A stretch of DNA of 64,000 bases from Fomes fomentarius (taxonomy: Eukaryota; Basidiomycota; Agaricomycetes; Polyporales; Polyporaceae). This document shows, piece by piece, positions 12,180-23,656 of the stretch. The notes under the pieces are model-generated. The model was not told the origin of the DNA and ran no database searches. It saw nothing but the letters and a program-made list of their open reading frames with translations. Position 1 is the first letter of the stretch. The number at the start of each line of letters is the position of its first letter. The translations under genes were made by a program, and so were the position numbers. The stretch spans positions 459,001-523,000 of the forward strand of contig JABYQN010000009.1 of the NCBI GenBank assembly GCA_022606135.1, read 5' to 3'.

Positions 12180-12600
12180 CCCGATATGCTACTACTGCAT
12201 CACGCACTGAACAGGATGGGTCTTCCCTGGTCATGTCTCGAACTGTCATTGCCACTTTACGAGCAATGAAGGGCCGTGACACGTGGGAAGGTGGGCCTTA
12301 TCCCCGACATGGACATGCGGTACTATGTACCACAACATGATGAACGCTCCGAGTCAAGAAGGGAAGCCGGACCCGTAAACTGTCTTCCATCCATCCATCC
12401 ATCCATCCATCCATCCATCCCACATAGCACTAACTGTCATCTGTCAACAGTTCCTGCTTCAAAGACGCAGTCAGGCTGGGATTGGCCCCGCGACATGCAA
12501 GCGACAAAAAACCGATCAATCCGGTAGTAAACTCAGGCCGAGGTGGGGGGACCTGGTGCCAGGCGTGTGTGGTTATTGGCATCACCGGAAACGCCGCGGT
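12180..12600 (-). repeat. Dispersed repeat, arm 2
   Basis: Reverse-complement partner of 2520-2850, about 10 kb away. It is longer mainly because it carries an ATCC microsatellite (12387-12420) and some extra sequence beside it. Confidence 0.6.
12387..12420. repeat. (ATCC)n microsatellite
   Basis: About eight tandem CCAT/ATCC units inside arm 2 of the dispersed repeat; arm 1 lacks them, so the expansion came after the two copies separated. Confidence 0.9.
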
Positions 12601-14215
12601 CACCGCAGGTACTATAGGTATGCTACGCAACTGCCGGAACGCCTTCTGCGATGTTCAGCAGCGGTGGACCGCCGTCTTCAACTTGAATATGGGTTTCTAC
12701 GCGGCTGCAGTACTACCAGTGTCCTTCGCCGGAAGCGCAACCGTCAAGGCAAGTCAACCCACTGAGGCGTCCAACGTCCGAGTCCACTCGACGAGTCTCG
12801 ACCTGTAGACGGTCAGACAGAACTCGGAGTCGCTGCGCACGGCGAGCCGCCACCGACGACACGGTGACGCAGTTTCTGTATGTGCACGTGCCAGTAAGTT
12901 CAGTGTACGCCGCGTCACGTCGCAAGGGGGTCTGGAGCCTTCAAGTTTGAGGGCTTCTCGAGAGCGCAAATTCCGCCGGCACGGCCCAGCGCAGCGAAGC
13001 GGTACTTACAGAACCCCATCCACATGTTCTCAGATGCGGGTCGCATAGGCCCGGGTACCTTGAGCCTACAAGGAAGGGCCCTCACCCGATCGTCTGTTAC
13101 TTGTGAAACTCGTAAGTAGTACGCGTGTGGCAAACTCCTGTTCCCGCAGCAAGTTCGCCATCCGCCGAGATCGACGAGCTTTGCGACTCTCTATTGCGGC
13201 CGTGTGTACTATCGGCCACTAAGCGAAGGGTCCTCGCATGTGAATGTGCCACAGCCGGCCGACGACGATGAGAACACGAGCGATTCGCGGATGCGTCCCG
13301 AGCCGAGGGAATGCTTGCGAGTGCGAGGATGCCGGCATACCCAGCCAGGAGCCTGAGCTACAAACATATGTAACTCTGCGGCACTCATAACGTTCCAGCC
13401 GTCGCGACTCGGACTGGGTCCAAACGGCGAAGGTCGATGACAGGGGCAGGTGAACATGTTGAGTTATTTCGGTAGAATTAAGTATTTTGTATGGGCGCAA
13501 CTCACTGGGTGATTCACAAGGACTTGGGCGCCATGCAAGTTGAAGGCAATGAGAAGCTGTGCCTTCCCGTTGCGATGGCATTGTCTGAAGTGTACTACCT
13601 TGTTGTCATGTCCGATGCTTCTCGGTTTGAATAAGTAAAACAAGGTCGAGGCCGCGCCTGACTGAATGAAGGGCTCATGTTCTTGTCAGTGTGCGCCTTT
13701 AGTCAGCCACTCAACAAATACGTACCATATAGTACTAATAGTGCCCTATCACGGCCAGTTGAGCACCAACTCGACACAGTATGTTGCCACCGATGGGGAA
13801 ATCACTCTGGTGGCCCGAGTCACTGGCTCTGGGGAATACCCCAGCGAGCTGGGGATACGATACTGGACGATGTAGGACACCAGATGTAAACACCCTCCGG
13901 GGCGCAGACTGGCCAATTTGGAAGACTCGAAATCAGTGCTAGTTGCGGGGCGCGTGTCGAAGGCCATTAATACAAAAGTTTGACAGCAGCAGGCGTCGCG
14001 TCTATGAGCGTAGTTGCAAACACAGCTAGGTGAGTGCTGAAAAGTCCGTGCAAAAACGCAAGTCAACCAAACAGAAGGAAAACATATGGGACCCGAGCGT
14101 ATACGTAGCGTCATCACAGTCCGAGCGGAAATTGGACCATGACCATCCGTAAACTTGCACCACGCCGCCCCAACCCTCCATGCGTCATCCTAGCGCATGA
14201 CTCGGTATCCAGCCT
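12601..14215. other. Intergenic, no gene seen
   Basis: About 1.6 kb with only short open frames on both strands. None shows a recognisable domain, a plausible splice set or a start context I would trust. Confidence 0.4.
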
Positions 14216-14852
14216 CTAGCGGAAGGCTTGTCGAAGGAGGGAGTAGCCGGAGAGGAACATGATGAGGAATGTTACGGTCAGACTGACGAAGGCCGGGTGT
14301 GTCGCGTAGTCTGACCATGCGCCGTTACATGTCGGACATGTCCAGCCTGAATCATCCGACGACGATCCTCAACACCGACTGAGCAGAACCACGAAAGAGG
14401 ATTGGTTACGTACTGTCTAACAGCTCATACGGTTGTGGGGTGTAGAGCGCAAACTGTAGCGCGGAGTTCTCCTGTAGCTTACCCGCCTCCCTCGCCGCTC
14501 CGGGCCCTCGGTCGTCCCAGATGTGCAGCACGTACTTTCCAGGAGCAAGTGGAAGATTCGAATGCGATTGCTGGTACGACCAGATATCCCAAGTGACCTC
14601 GGTCGCTGTCCCGGGGATGACACCGTCCGTAGGGCCGACGGGATAGGTGTTGCCATTCGCACCAATCGCAGAAACGGTAAGCGAGGAAGGAGTGGAGAGA
14701 ACGTCGGTGAAGTTCCATGCAAAAGTGATGGTGTTCGAGGGGGCGATCTTGTAGAAGGATGTGGCAGTCTGGGGCGGCTTGGTGATGGTCAGGCCACCAG
14801 CAGGTGCAGTCTGAGGTATGCCGGACGACGAAGGATTCTGATTCTGCGACAT
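14216..14852 (-). CDS. DUF7137-type cell-surface/membrane protein
   Basis: Exons 14852-14414 and 14346-14216, intron 67 nt; 189 residues from MSQNQNPSSS. The conserved core reads PAGGLTITKPPQTATSFYKI, FAWNF, YPVGPTDGVIPGTATEVTWD and FALYTPQPYELLD. The second exon gives WTCPTCNGAWSD and then a C-terminal transmembrane helix (FVSLTVTFLIMFLSGYSLL) before the stop. This order (beta-rich ectodomain, CxxC, one helix) matches fungal DUF7137 proteins, whose function is not known to me. The printed start probably removes the signal peptide: just upstream lies a hydrophobic stretch, and an ATG at 14923 would supply it if the G run 14873-14878 had one more base. Confidence 0.7.
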
Positions 14853-15709
14853 GACGAACACGAACAACCCGAGGGGGGCAGCGAAGAGAGTGACGAGAAG
14901 GAAAGTAGTGTTGTCGTCGTCATCGTCGTCGTGTAAGTACCACCGTCCGTCGTAGGCGTGCGAGGCCGCAAGTGAGTCACGTCACACATCACTGAGGTGA
15001 CAGTACTGGTCCGTCACCTTTGGGCACAAACTCCGTGGTCTTCTTAGGAGGAGCAACAGTTAACAGTCGCTACTTTTGATGCGACTTATGGGATTTATGG
15101 CTCTGAGTCTGACTCGTAAGCTTGGCTTCCCTTCCAGACTTGATTCGGAATATGTGCCTGACATGACTAGACTCGACTGTGATCAGACGGTGCATCAATG
15201 TCTCGAAAGTTTACTTACCGCGAGGCAAGGCGGTGCAGAACTGGCTGGGACTAAGTATGGTGTGCGCACCGAAGTCTTTCTCTCGAGTCTGGCTCTCAAG
15301 TCTGAGAACGAGGTCGTTGCCATCCTGACGCGCTCACCTACTAACGTTGCGCTTCTCAGGGAAGTGGCATTGCAGCCTTCGCAGACCCACGCTGTCACCT
15401 GCATTGCATCTCTCGGCCCTTCGAGTTTGTGAGTGTTCCAATGTTTCGGAACTGGGTTGATCCCATGCGATGATCTTCCTTCTACGTCAGCTCACAAGCG
15501 GTGTCCATCAAAGGACGGCAACGACGGAGGGTGATCCTCCTCTAGCCGCGCTCCCTTAGCTCCGACTGCGAGTTCATATACCTGAAACGCATCGGCGTCT
15601 TGGACCTCACGCCCTCCCCCACCTTATACCCTCCCGCAACCTTGTTTCTCTTCTTTATACCCTTTTTGCTCTCCTCTCTCAACTGTCTACCTTTATCGCT
15701 CGTTTTAAC
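14853..15709. other. Divergent intergenic region
   Basis: Between the DUF7137-type gene (-) and the gene at 15710 (+). The first 100 bp probably encode the missing N-terminus of the DUF7137 protein. A 119-codon open frame at 15076-15432 has no recognised similarity and I do not call it. Before 15710 there is a pyrimidine-rich leader typical of highly expressed fungal genes. Confidence 0.45.
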
Positions 15710-17148
15710 ATGGCTCTCGCCCTGCCGACTGCTAACGCTCTCGCTCAAGTCATGCCACAGTCTTCATCCATGCGCCCTTCGGCGGAACTCGACTGCCGTA
15801 TCATCGTTTCCTCTGAACCTCGCTCTCTCCCAAGACATCGCGACGCTTTCATTTGTAACGAAACCCCGTCGATCCTTTCTCCGGAAGAAAGCGACGATGA
15901 TACGCCGCTGAGTCCTATCACTTTCAGGCCGAACGAGGTGTACGAACGTTCGCGTCTGTCGTACATTCCCCCCATTCCCCGCCCCTCCTCTACGCCCAGC
16001 AGTCCGAACAATGTGCAAAACTTCTCGCCCGTGTCCCCTGTAATCTTCTCGCAGCAGAACCTCAGCAGCCCGACACTTGCCTGGACGCCTCCCCCCGTTT
16101 TCCCGTCGGCCGGGACACAGTCACTTGCTCTCCGTCTAAAGCGCCCGTTACCACCTCTTCCCAAGGTTGACACGGATGACACCCTCAGCCCCGCGACAGA
16201 TACCAGATCACGTCAAGAGCGTACCTCAGCGAATAGCTGGGCGCGCTGGTCGCCATCAAGCAGCAATGACCGCGACAGCGACATCGGTTTCTCTCCTGCC
16301 GCGTCGTCTCAGTCACCCGCAACGTCCGTTTACACCTCCTCGCCCTCCGATGACTCGATTGGTAGCTCCAAGGCAGTCGAAGCGTTCCATGCGGGCGAAT
16401 TCAAGCCGAAAGTGTCGCCCTTGGTGATCCCGGTGCGATCCCAGTCGAGTCCGCTCCCACCCATCGGGAAACATATCATCAGCAGCCCATACATCTCCGT
16501 CACACCTGCCTCCCCGGTGCCCCACCAGCAATTTCCGTTCATGGCCAGCTCGGTGCGTGAGAGGAAGCGGACTGCGTCTGCGACCTCGCTCGTCATCGCT
16601 TCTCCCATGGAGGGAATCAACCAGGTCTTCCAACGAGATGACGAGCAGCGCCAGCACCAGTCCCAGCAACAACTCTCGCCCGAGCGCACAAGTGACTTTT
16701 TGGAGCACTCGCACCCACTGTCGCGGTCTTCCTCCCCCGCGCCCTCACTCAGCCCATCCATCGCCTCTTCCACCAGGTCCTTTGCGCACCCGGGAAAGGT
16801 GCTAAAGCGGATCGCGTCTAAGACGCGCCTGTTCGGGCGCCGCACTCTCTCCGCGTCTGAGCCGACGTGGGACGACGAGAGCGAGGAAACCGTCGTCGGG
16901 CACGGACTGGGCACGGGCTCGCACTCCTTCGACGACAAGCTCCTGCGTCCCGGCGAGGGCGCCCGCGCGGACTCCCCGAGCACGCTCACGCTCTCGTCGT
17001 CCAACGGGTCGTTCGAGCGGCTGTCGATGGACGAGCAGAAGCCGCCCCGCCGCCTGGAGATTGTGGAGGCGACGCTCACGCCGCATGGGGATATCTGGAA
17101 GATGCTCGAGCTGCATGACGTTATACCGAAGCTGCGCCAACTCAGGGC
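15710..17148 (+). CDS. Ser/Pro-rich disordered protein, function unknown
   Basis: One long open frame from ATG 15710 encodes about 480 residues of low-complexity Ser/Pro/Thr sequence with scattered short motifs (TPLSPITFRP, LKRPLPPLPK, HPGKVLKRIASKTRLFGRR). The more ordered end reads LEIVEATLTPHGDIWKMLELHDVIPKLRQLR. Without splicing it stops at 17152. However, a strong donor GTAAGT at 17149 and an acceptor at 17220 after a CT tract predict a 72-nt intron that would extend the protein from 17221, in a frame open to 17650. I end the feature at the donor because I cannot settle the last exon. No enzyme domain is visible. It resembles the 59556-62270 protein in composition only. Confidence 0.7.
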
Positions 17149-17152
17149 GTAA

Positions 17153-19302
17153 GTATGGGAAGTAGGGACATAGTTCGTCCACTTCCACTTCCGCTTCCCC
17201 TTCCCAGCGACCCCTTACAGGAAGCGGCGTGTGGCGGACTCAGAGACGGCAGCGGAAGTTGGGCGCAGACGTTACAAAATGGCTCAGACGGCTTCGAGAA
17301 GGGGTGAGCGCATCACCACGGCCGCAACGGCCGTGGCGCGCCCTCGGCCTTGCGCTTGCAGTTGGCACCCTTCTCATTCACGCCCCACGATTGACACGGT
17401 CGACGAGTATGTTGTTTTAAAATCCACCACTACCTACGCAGCCCATCCTTTCTCTCTCCCATCTGTTGTTGTGACCACACCTGACTATCATTATACTTGT
17501 GTTGTACGCGCGCCGGTCCTTCCCCCCCCCCCGCTCCTTGACCGAAACCGAACTTGCTGCGATGACCTCGACTGCACGCCCTCCCGATCTCGAATCCATA
17601 CACATACCCTACGATATAATTCACTGCGGACAAACACGCCGTTCGTGTAATGCGAGATCTACTCTCTCCTCGTCATTATGGACACTCTCGGACTCCCTTG
17701 TAACCCCTGTTACTTGTACTCACTACAGCTCATCTACGTACATACCTGTCCTCTACATCTGCCATATCCTACGTACTGTTCTGTCACTTCACCCTGGGGG
17801 CGCGGAAGCTGCCATGCAAGGTAAGTGCAGCCGTCGAGGCGATACGCCACCTGGTGCTGCTTCCATTCCTCCCTCCAATACGGCAGGATCCATCTGAACA
17901 CGCTTGGAACCCGCCACCATCTTGCAATTGACCACTCTCGAGGAGCCTTGGAAAAAAGAGCATCGATCTTGCCACAATCTCACGCCCGAGGCTCGGGCGC
18001 GTTGTCCAGTGATAGATGAGACGTGGAAGCATTGGAGCTAGATGTTCGTCGTCAGGGATGCCCTTGTGCTCAGGCGTCAGACTGAGAATCTTGTTCCGAA
18101 CTTCCTTGCACAGGTACAAGTTATGGACGAGGCCGGCAAGATCAAGTGGAGGTTGTTCGTGAAAGCATATTTCTCGATATCTGTGACAGTGCAAATGTAC
18201 AAGTTAACGTAATCTCCTGCTTCAGCCTATTGACGACACTCGTGTCTCTGATGACGACGGGCGCCCCCATGTTCCTCCTTCGACGCCATCGCGTCCAGAG
18301 ACGGCCAGAGACGGGTGTATCTGATCATGATCGTCCAGACCATACTTATTCGAAGAAGAGAATGGCATCTGCACAGACGTAATGGATGCCCCACTGTTCC
18401 TGAAGACGTGTGATGGAAGAACGAATGCTCAGTCAGACTCTTCTGGAGAGGTCCGGGACGTACGACATATATACTTGGCCTTGTGAACCTGTGCAAGATC
18501 AAACTGACGGCGTCTCCAAACGAATTGATCGGTCTCAGGCCGCAGAGGCGCTAGCTCCGTCAACATATTTGCAGAATCTATGGTGTTACATAGATCTTCA
18601 GAGAAGCGAAAGACGCACCGTACGTACACACGAACGGAAGCGGCCGCGGGGATAGGCAGCCTAGCGATGGTGAGTGATGATTGCATAGGGTGCATGTGCA
18701 TCTAGTATTGAGTAGCTTGCGGTTCTTGTTTCCAACAGTTCAGAGCCAGGTGTCGATGAATGAAGTACTGTGCTACATCACGGTAAGGACTAATAAATGA
18801 TGCTACTTACCTTTCGGAGTCTTCCGGATTGCAGTTGTTCACTTGCAAGCGCTCAGCAACAGTACTCTTCTACTCAGTTGATGATGAGCCAGAGCTTGTT
18901 CAACTAATCTTGGTCCTTCACTTACTCTCAAGAAAGTCGATGGCACGCTACGGTGGGGCGATTGGAACTACAAGAGGAGAAAGGCACTCTTGACCAGTCC
19001 CATGATCTTCCCTGCCAGTGAGAAACCGGTTCGATACCGAGTCACTTCTGAGCCCAGTCTTGACGTATCGCGCCCACCGCCGTCTTCGACCTCACCACGA
19101 TGAGTGGCTCGCGCCAGCAATAGAAGGACTTCTCCTCACTGGCGAGACGTCGCTAATAGTACAGAACGAGCGTGTTATCTAGAACCCGGACACTACCGTG
19201 CGAAGCTACGGTCTGCTGACAGTCATCGAGACCACGGTATCAAATCCCCCAAGAAATCGTACGCAGCTCGCCACCAACGTCGGTGCCACTCACCCCGCAC
19301 CC
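17153..19302. other. Intergenic or unresolved region
   Basis: Begins with the probable last exon of the preceding gene (17221 to at most 17650). A run of eleven C is at 17522-17532. On the minus strand 17784-18194 is an open frame of 136 codons with partly protein-like composition (LVHNLYLCKEVRNKILSLTP) that I do not recognise; it could be an exon or a relic. The rest has no supported gene. Confidence 0.4.
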
Positions 19303-21420
19303 ATGCTGTTTTTTGCCCATCGCCGAGCGTGGTATGTCGGCCGGCCGTCTAAACGTTCGACTTACCGTGTACTGACAATGGTTTGATCGTGCGATAGTGC
19401 GGCTAAGCGTGAGGAGCGTGAGGAGCGCATCCGCGACCTCCCGCCCGAGTATCATGACCCTATCACTGTCGAAGAAGAGCGGCTCCTCGCGAGCGCCGCT
19501 TCAGATATCATCTCAGGTGTGCAAGGAGGCTCGAGAACGCCTTCCGAGGTACTCTTAGCGTACAGCAAAAAGGCCCTCAAGGCACACGCTGCGACGAACT
19601 GCCTCACAGAAGTCCTGATCACGAAGGCAGACGGATGGGCGAAGACTTGCAACGTCCAGGGCCCCCTCGCGGGTATGCCCGTTAGTCTCAAAGACACCGT
19701 CGGGATCGAGGGCGAAGACTCGTGCATCGGCTACTCTGCATGGGTCGCAAAGCCGTTCAAGAAAGACGCTGCGATCATCAGACTGCTCAAGGACGCAGGG
19801 GCAGTTCCGTTTGTGAAAACTAACGTACCGATCACGCTGCTCTCGTTCGAGTCTGCGAACGATGTGTTTGGGACGACGACCAACCCGCACAATGAGGACT
19901 ACTCTCCGGGAGGGTCGACCGGGGGCGAAGCTGCGCTCCTCGCATATGGCGGGTCTCGTCTCGGCATAGGGACGGATGTCGCAGGCTCCGTGCGTGCCCC
20001 AGCGTCAGTATCAATTGGTGCCTCTCGTCGTCCCCCTCTTCTGCTCCAGCGCTGACTTCATCTCGTTGTCATGCCTTGGATGCCGCAGACACTTCTCCGG
20101 GGTCTATTCGATCAAAGCGTCAGCGTTCAGGTTCCTCAGGACCGGAAATGCAACGAGCATGCCTGGACAGGAGGGTATTCCTGCAGTCTACTCTCCCATG
20201 ACGCGCACACTCGAAGACCTCGAGACGTTCTGGAGGGCGATCATGGGCATGAAGCCGTGGGAGTACGATCACTCGGTGAGCCGCGTTTCCTCGTCGTGGG
20301 ATCGCGGGCGCTATAATTGACTGTCGATTGTGGATGCGTTCTAGGTGCTCCCGATTCCATGGAGGGACGTCGACCTTGTTTCGGGGAAGCCGATACGATG
20401 GGGCGTGCTTTGGGATGACGGCGAGTACTGCGCCAAACTGAACTGTGCCTTTGTTAACCCCGATCTGATGATAGGGGTCGTCGCACCGTCTCCTGCTTGC
20501 AAACGGGCTCTGGAGACAGTCGTTTCGGAACTCACAGCACGTGGGCACGAAGTAGTGGCTATGTATGCTGAACCCATTCAATATCGTCGTTCATTGGTCG
20601 CAAACCGTCTTGTCGTTGCTGTAGAGATCCTCCAAGCATATATGAGGGCTTCAAGTTGGGTGCCGAGTTACTCCTAGCAGAAGCTGGTACGTATCTAGAA
20701 ATCAGTAGATCATGTCGCTTGGCTAACATCAGTCACAGGCAAGGTATCAACCAGACCGATCCGTTGGGGCGAGTCGAACGACCCGGGCGTGCTCCAAGCG
20801 CGCTTAATGTTTGCGGTTCCGCGATTCGTGAAGCGCCTGTATGCTTGGTACCTCCGCCATATCAAACGCGACGAGCTCTACGCCGGACTGGTCGAAGACT
20901 GGTCAGTGAAGACCGTCGAAGAATACCTGGACCTCATCGCCAAGCGGGAAGGATACCGTAACCAGTGGTTTGCAAAGCTGAAAGAGGAAGCGTTCGACTT
21001 CATCTTGACAGTCCCTAATGCGTTACCCGCGACGCCTCACGGAGGCATGAAGGACGGGTTCAAGGGGTGCGGTTATACGTTCATATGGAACATTGCAAGT
21101 CTATCGTTTTCTTTGTGTCTTGGCATTGCTTGTCTCACTACATGTGTTCTCAGTTGGATTATTCTGCTGGAGTGATGCCAGTGACGCACGTCGACAAGGA
21201 GCTTGACGGGCTGAACTTGAAGGAGTTCAAGCCCAGGAACATCATCGAACGCGACATGTACAAGATGTACGACGCGACGAGGATGCACGGACTGCCTGTG
21301 GGCGTGCAGGTTGCAGGGAAGAGACTCGAAGAGGAGAAGGTGCTCGAGGGCATGAAGCTCATCAACGGCATTCTAAGAGAGGCGGGCAAGGCGTATCCTC
21401 TTCTCGAACCCATTGAGTGA
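19303..21420 (+). CDS. Amidase-signature hydrolase (fatty-acid amide hydrolase/acetamidase-like)
   Basis: Exons 19303-19331, 19398-20003, 20089-20275, 20345-20420, 20475-20562, 20625-20686, 20739-21094, 21154-21420; 556 residues. The Ser-cisSer-Lys triad is visible: Lys about 108 in VSLKDT, Ser about 182 in GGSTGGE and nucleophile Ser about 206 in GTDVAGSVR, with the family spacing of about 74 and 24. Later conserved blocks are SIKASAFRFLRTGN, MTRTLEDLETFWRAI, WDDGVVAPSPACKRAL, YEGFKLGAELLL, LDYSAGVMPVTHVD and GLPVGVQVAGKRLEE. It should hydrolyse carboxylic or fatty amides, probably in the cytosol or at membranes; the substrate cannot be read from sequence. Two of seven introns (20421-20474 and 21095-21153) appear to be GC-AG. 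The first is 54 nt without an in-frame stop, so retention would insert 18 residues next to WDDG. Confidence 0.88.
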
Positions 21421-22067
21421 CTGGGTCGTCTGTCTGAAGAAGCTCACTACGTTTGCGTCGACAGATGTGCTGTACGAATATGATGTATGTATGACTACAC
21501 AGGCGCATACTCCACGGTATTACGTCAATCAGGTGGCGTTCGGATGGGAAGTTGGCAGCAAGCGGCAACGTCGTGGACCGACACGATTCAGCCACTGGCA
21601 CATTTTTTGACGCGTGGTCGTTTCGCTGAACAATCCAGCGGCCAACTTCCGACCGAGTAGTGCACGTATCCCACCCAAACCATAGATCACCGTCACCAAC
21701 CGGCGAAAATATCCGCCGTTCGCTGGGGTCGGTACAACAGACTCCACTTCCATCGTTTCTACTCATCACCGGTATCTGTTCACTGGAAGTCCGGGTTGCG
21801 GTGTTGACAGAGATGTCACCGGTATCTTATGCCTTCTACGCCTTCCTCAGGATAGATCCCCGAAGTGAAACATTGCCATCTCTATCCCGCGACGCTCGGA
21901 CCTGATTGCATCTCCAGCTCATCGCTTTCATCGTTCGCTATATAAAGAGCTGCATCTGTGGTGCTAGCCTCTCAGATTTCCATTCATTCTCCGTCCAGTG
22001 TCGAAGCAGGTGAAGCACCCAGTCAATCCATCGTGTCGTATCGTTCACTGACCTGAAACTCCGCAGA
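21421..22067. other. Intergenic with AIM24 promoter
   Basis: 3' region of the amidase gene and 5' region of the AIM24-type gene. Only the TATA box (21939-21946) and a CT-rich leader stand out. Confidence 0.45.
21939..21946 (+). promoter_or_regulatory. TATA box of the AIM24-type gene
   Basis: TATATAAA about 125 bp before the ATG at 22068, followed by a pyrimidine-rich leader. Confidence 0.55.
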
Positions 22068-23153
22068 ATGTCTTACGCTCCCAACTATCCACAGCCTGGC
22101 TACCCCGGTGCCGCCGCACACGGGCACGGTTCTCATGCGCAAGGCTACGCTGCTAGCGCGCCTCATCCTCAGGCTTCGCAACCACAGGGCGCTGCAAACG
22201 TGGTCACGACGGGCCAGGTTGAGGGCGCGCAGTTCCGCGTCGACCACCGCGACAGCAACAGCATGCTCTACTTGCGACTCCAGTCTGGGTACCAGATTAA
22301 AGCGAAACCTGGGAGCATGGTGGCGATGGACGCCACGGTCCAGATCAAGGGCAAGTTGAAGTTTAGCGTCAAGAAGATTTTCACGGGCGGAGAGGTCGGT
22401 CATACCTCTCTGATCTGATCCTTGTTTGCAGCGTGGTCGCTCGTTGTCTTATTCGATCATGGTTGTAGATGTCGGAGTCGATATTCACAGGTCCCGGAGA
22501 GGTCATGCTTGCTCCTGAGACATGGGGGACATCGTGCCGATCCAACTCGACGGCCGCACCTCCTGGTCGGTCGGAAAGGATGCATTCCTCGCATGCACGA
22601 TCAACGTCGTGCGATCTTCGAAGAGCCAGGGTCTCGGCAAGGCGCTATGTGAGCTCTCCTTCTATTCTAGAACGAAAATCGTCCTAGCATCGCGCTGATG
22701 CCCGCTGCGGGGCCCGTCCGCGTCAGTCTCCGGAGAGGGCCTGTTCGTGTACCACGTCGATGGCGCGGGGGTTATGTGGGTGCAGAGTCTGGGCGCGATC
22801 ACGTCGCGCACGCTGCAGCCCGGCGAACAGTGGATAGGTGAGTGCATCCCGATCTTCTACGCAACGCCAACAGCAGTTGATTGGGGGGATTGCAGTCGAC
22901 AACGGCCACCTCGTAGCGTGGACGGCACAATACAAGGTAGAGCGCATCGACGCTGGCGGCCTCTTTTCTGCGTCGCACACAGACGAGGGTCTTGTCTGCC
23001 GGTAAGGTCTCCTTGTTAACCTTCGTAAGCAAAGCCTACGCTGACTTCGCTCACCTGTTCAGTTTCACTGGACCAGGTATTGTGTACATCCAGACTAGGA
23101 ACCCAGAGACCCTGGGTGCCTGGATCGCGGACCAGGTGCCTGATACCAACTGA
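22068..23153 (+). CDS. AIM24/TIGR00266-type protein
   Basis: Exons 22068-22394, 22469-22648, 22727-22837, 22896-23001, 23063-23153. The N-terminal 45 residues are Pro/Gly/His/Ala-rich, then comes the AIM24 beta-sandwich: YQIKAKPGSMVAMDATVQIKG, IFTGPGEVMLAPETW, DIVPIQLDGRTSWSVGKDAF, SKSQGLGKALFSGEGLFVYH, TLQPGEQWIVDNGHLVAWT and a terminal GPGIVYIQTRNP. Yeast AIM24 sits at the mitochondrial inner membrane and supports cristae organisation; this protein lacks an obvious mitochondrial presequence, so its location is open. Exon 2 is out of frame by one base at the G run 22524-22528: the family expects W-G-D where five G give W-G-T. One more G restores a 271-residue protein. A damaged partial copy is at 25877-26215. 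Confidence 0.82.
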
Positions 23154-23656
23154 AAATTGTGGCGATCCAACCCTATGACTTGCCCTCATGATATGGATAC
23201 GACAAGAACTGAAGACACTACGGATACCGTGTTACACGATGACCACATCACCTTGACGTTCGAATCCAAGGAATGATGAATAGACAATCGAGTGCCAGAG
23301 GAGTCGAGTCTACTTTTGTGTGCGACTCAAGTACTTCACAAGAAATTTAGACCCATGCTGCCAACCTCACGTTGAACTTTATACGTTCGCGCATACCTTT
23401 CGCACAACGGTGGCGATACAACATTGCTGGAAAATATGACCCACATGAGACTATCTCAGGAGCACATGCAACCAGACAACCGAATGTAGTACATGGATAG
23501 ACGTCGACTTGGCTAGTAGCTACACAAATCACTGCAGAGTGGCGGAGGACAGGGGAAAGACTAAAATTACAACGGTCACCGACTGGTAACGCCACAGTGA
23601 AAGGACTAGCGAATGGGATTGGTTGGGTCAAAGAGAAAACGGTAAATACCGCAATT
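23154..23656. other. AIM24 3' flank and Crinkler/RHS-like 3' flank
   Basis: The block near 23190-23230 (ATGGATACGACAAGAACTGA) recurs near 26308, so the AIM24 duplication reaches past the stop codon. From about 23520 the sequence matches the 3' flank of the left Crinkler/RHS-like copy. Confidence 0.5.

Noticed and set aside
17221..17650. Separate gene starting at 17231
   Set aside because: Better explained as the spliced last exon of the 15710 gene; composition gives no independent support.
20425..20474. GT-AG reading of the amidase intron from GTACTG
   Set aside because: It throws the next exon out of frame; the GC donor four bases earlier restores the family sequence exactly.
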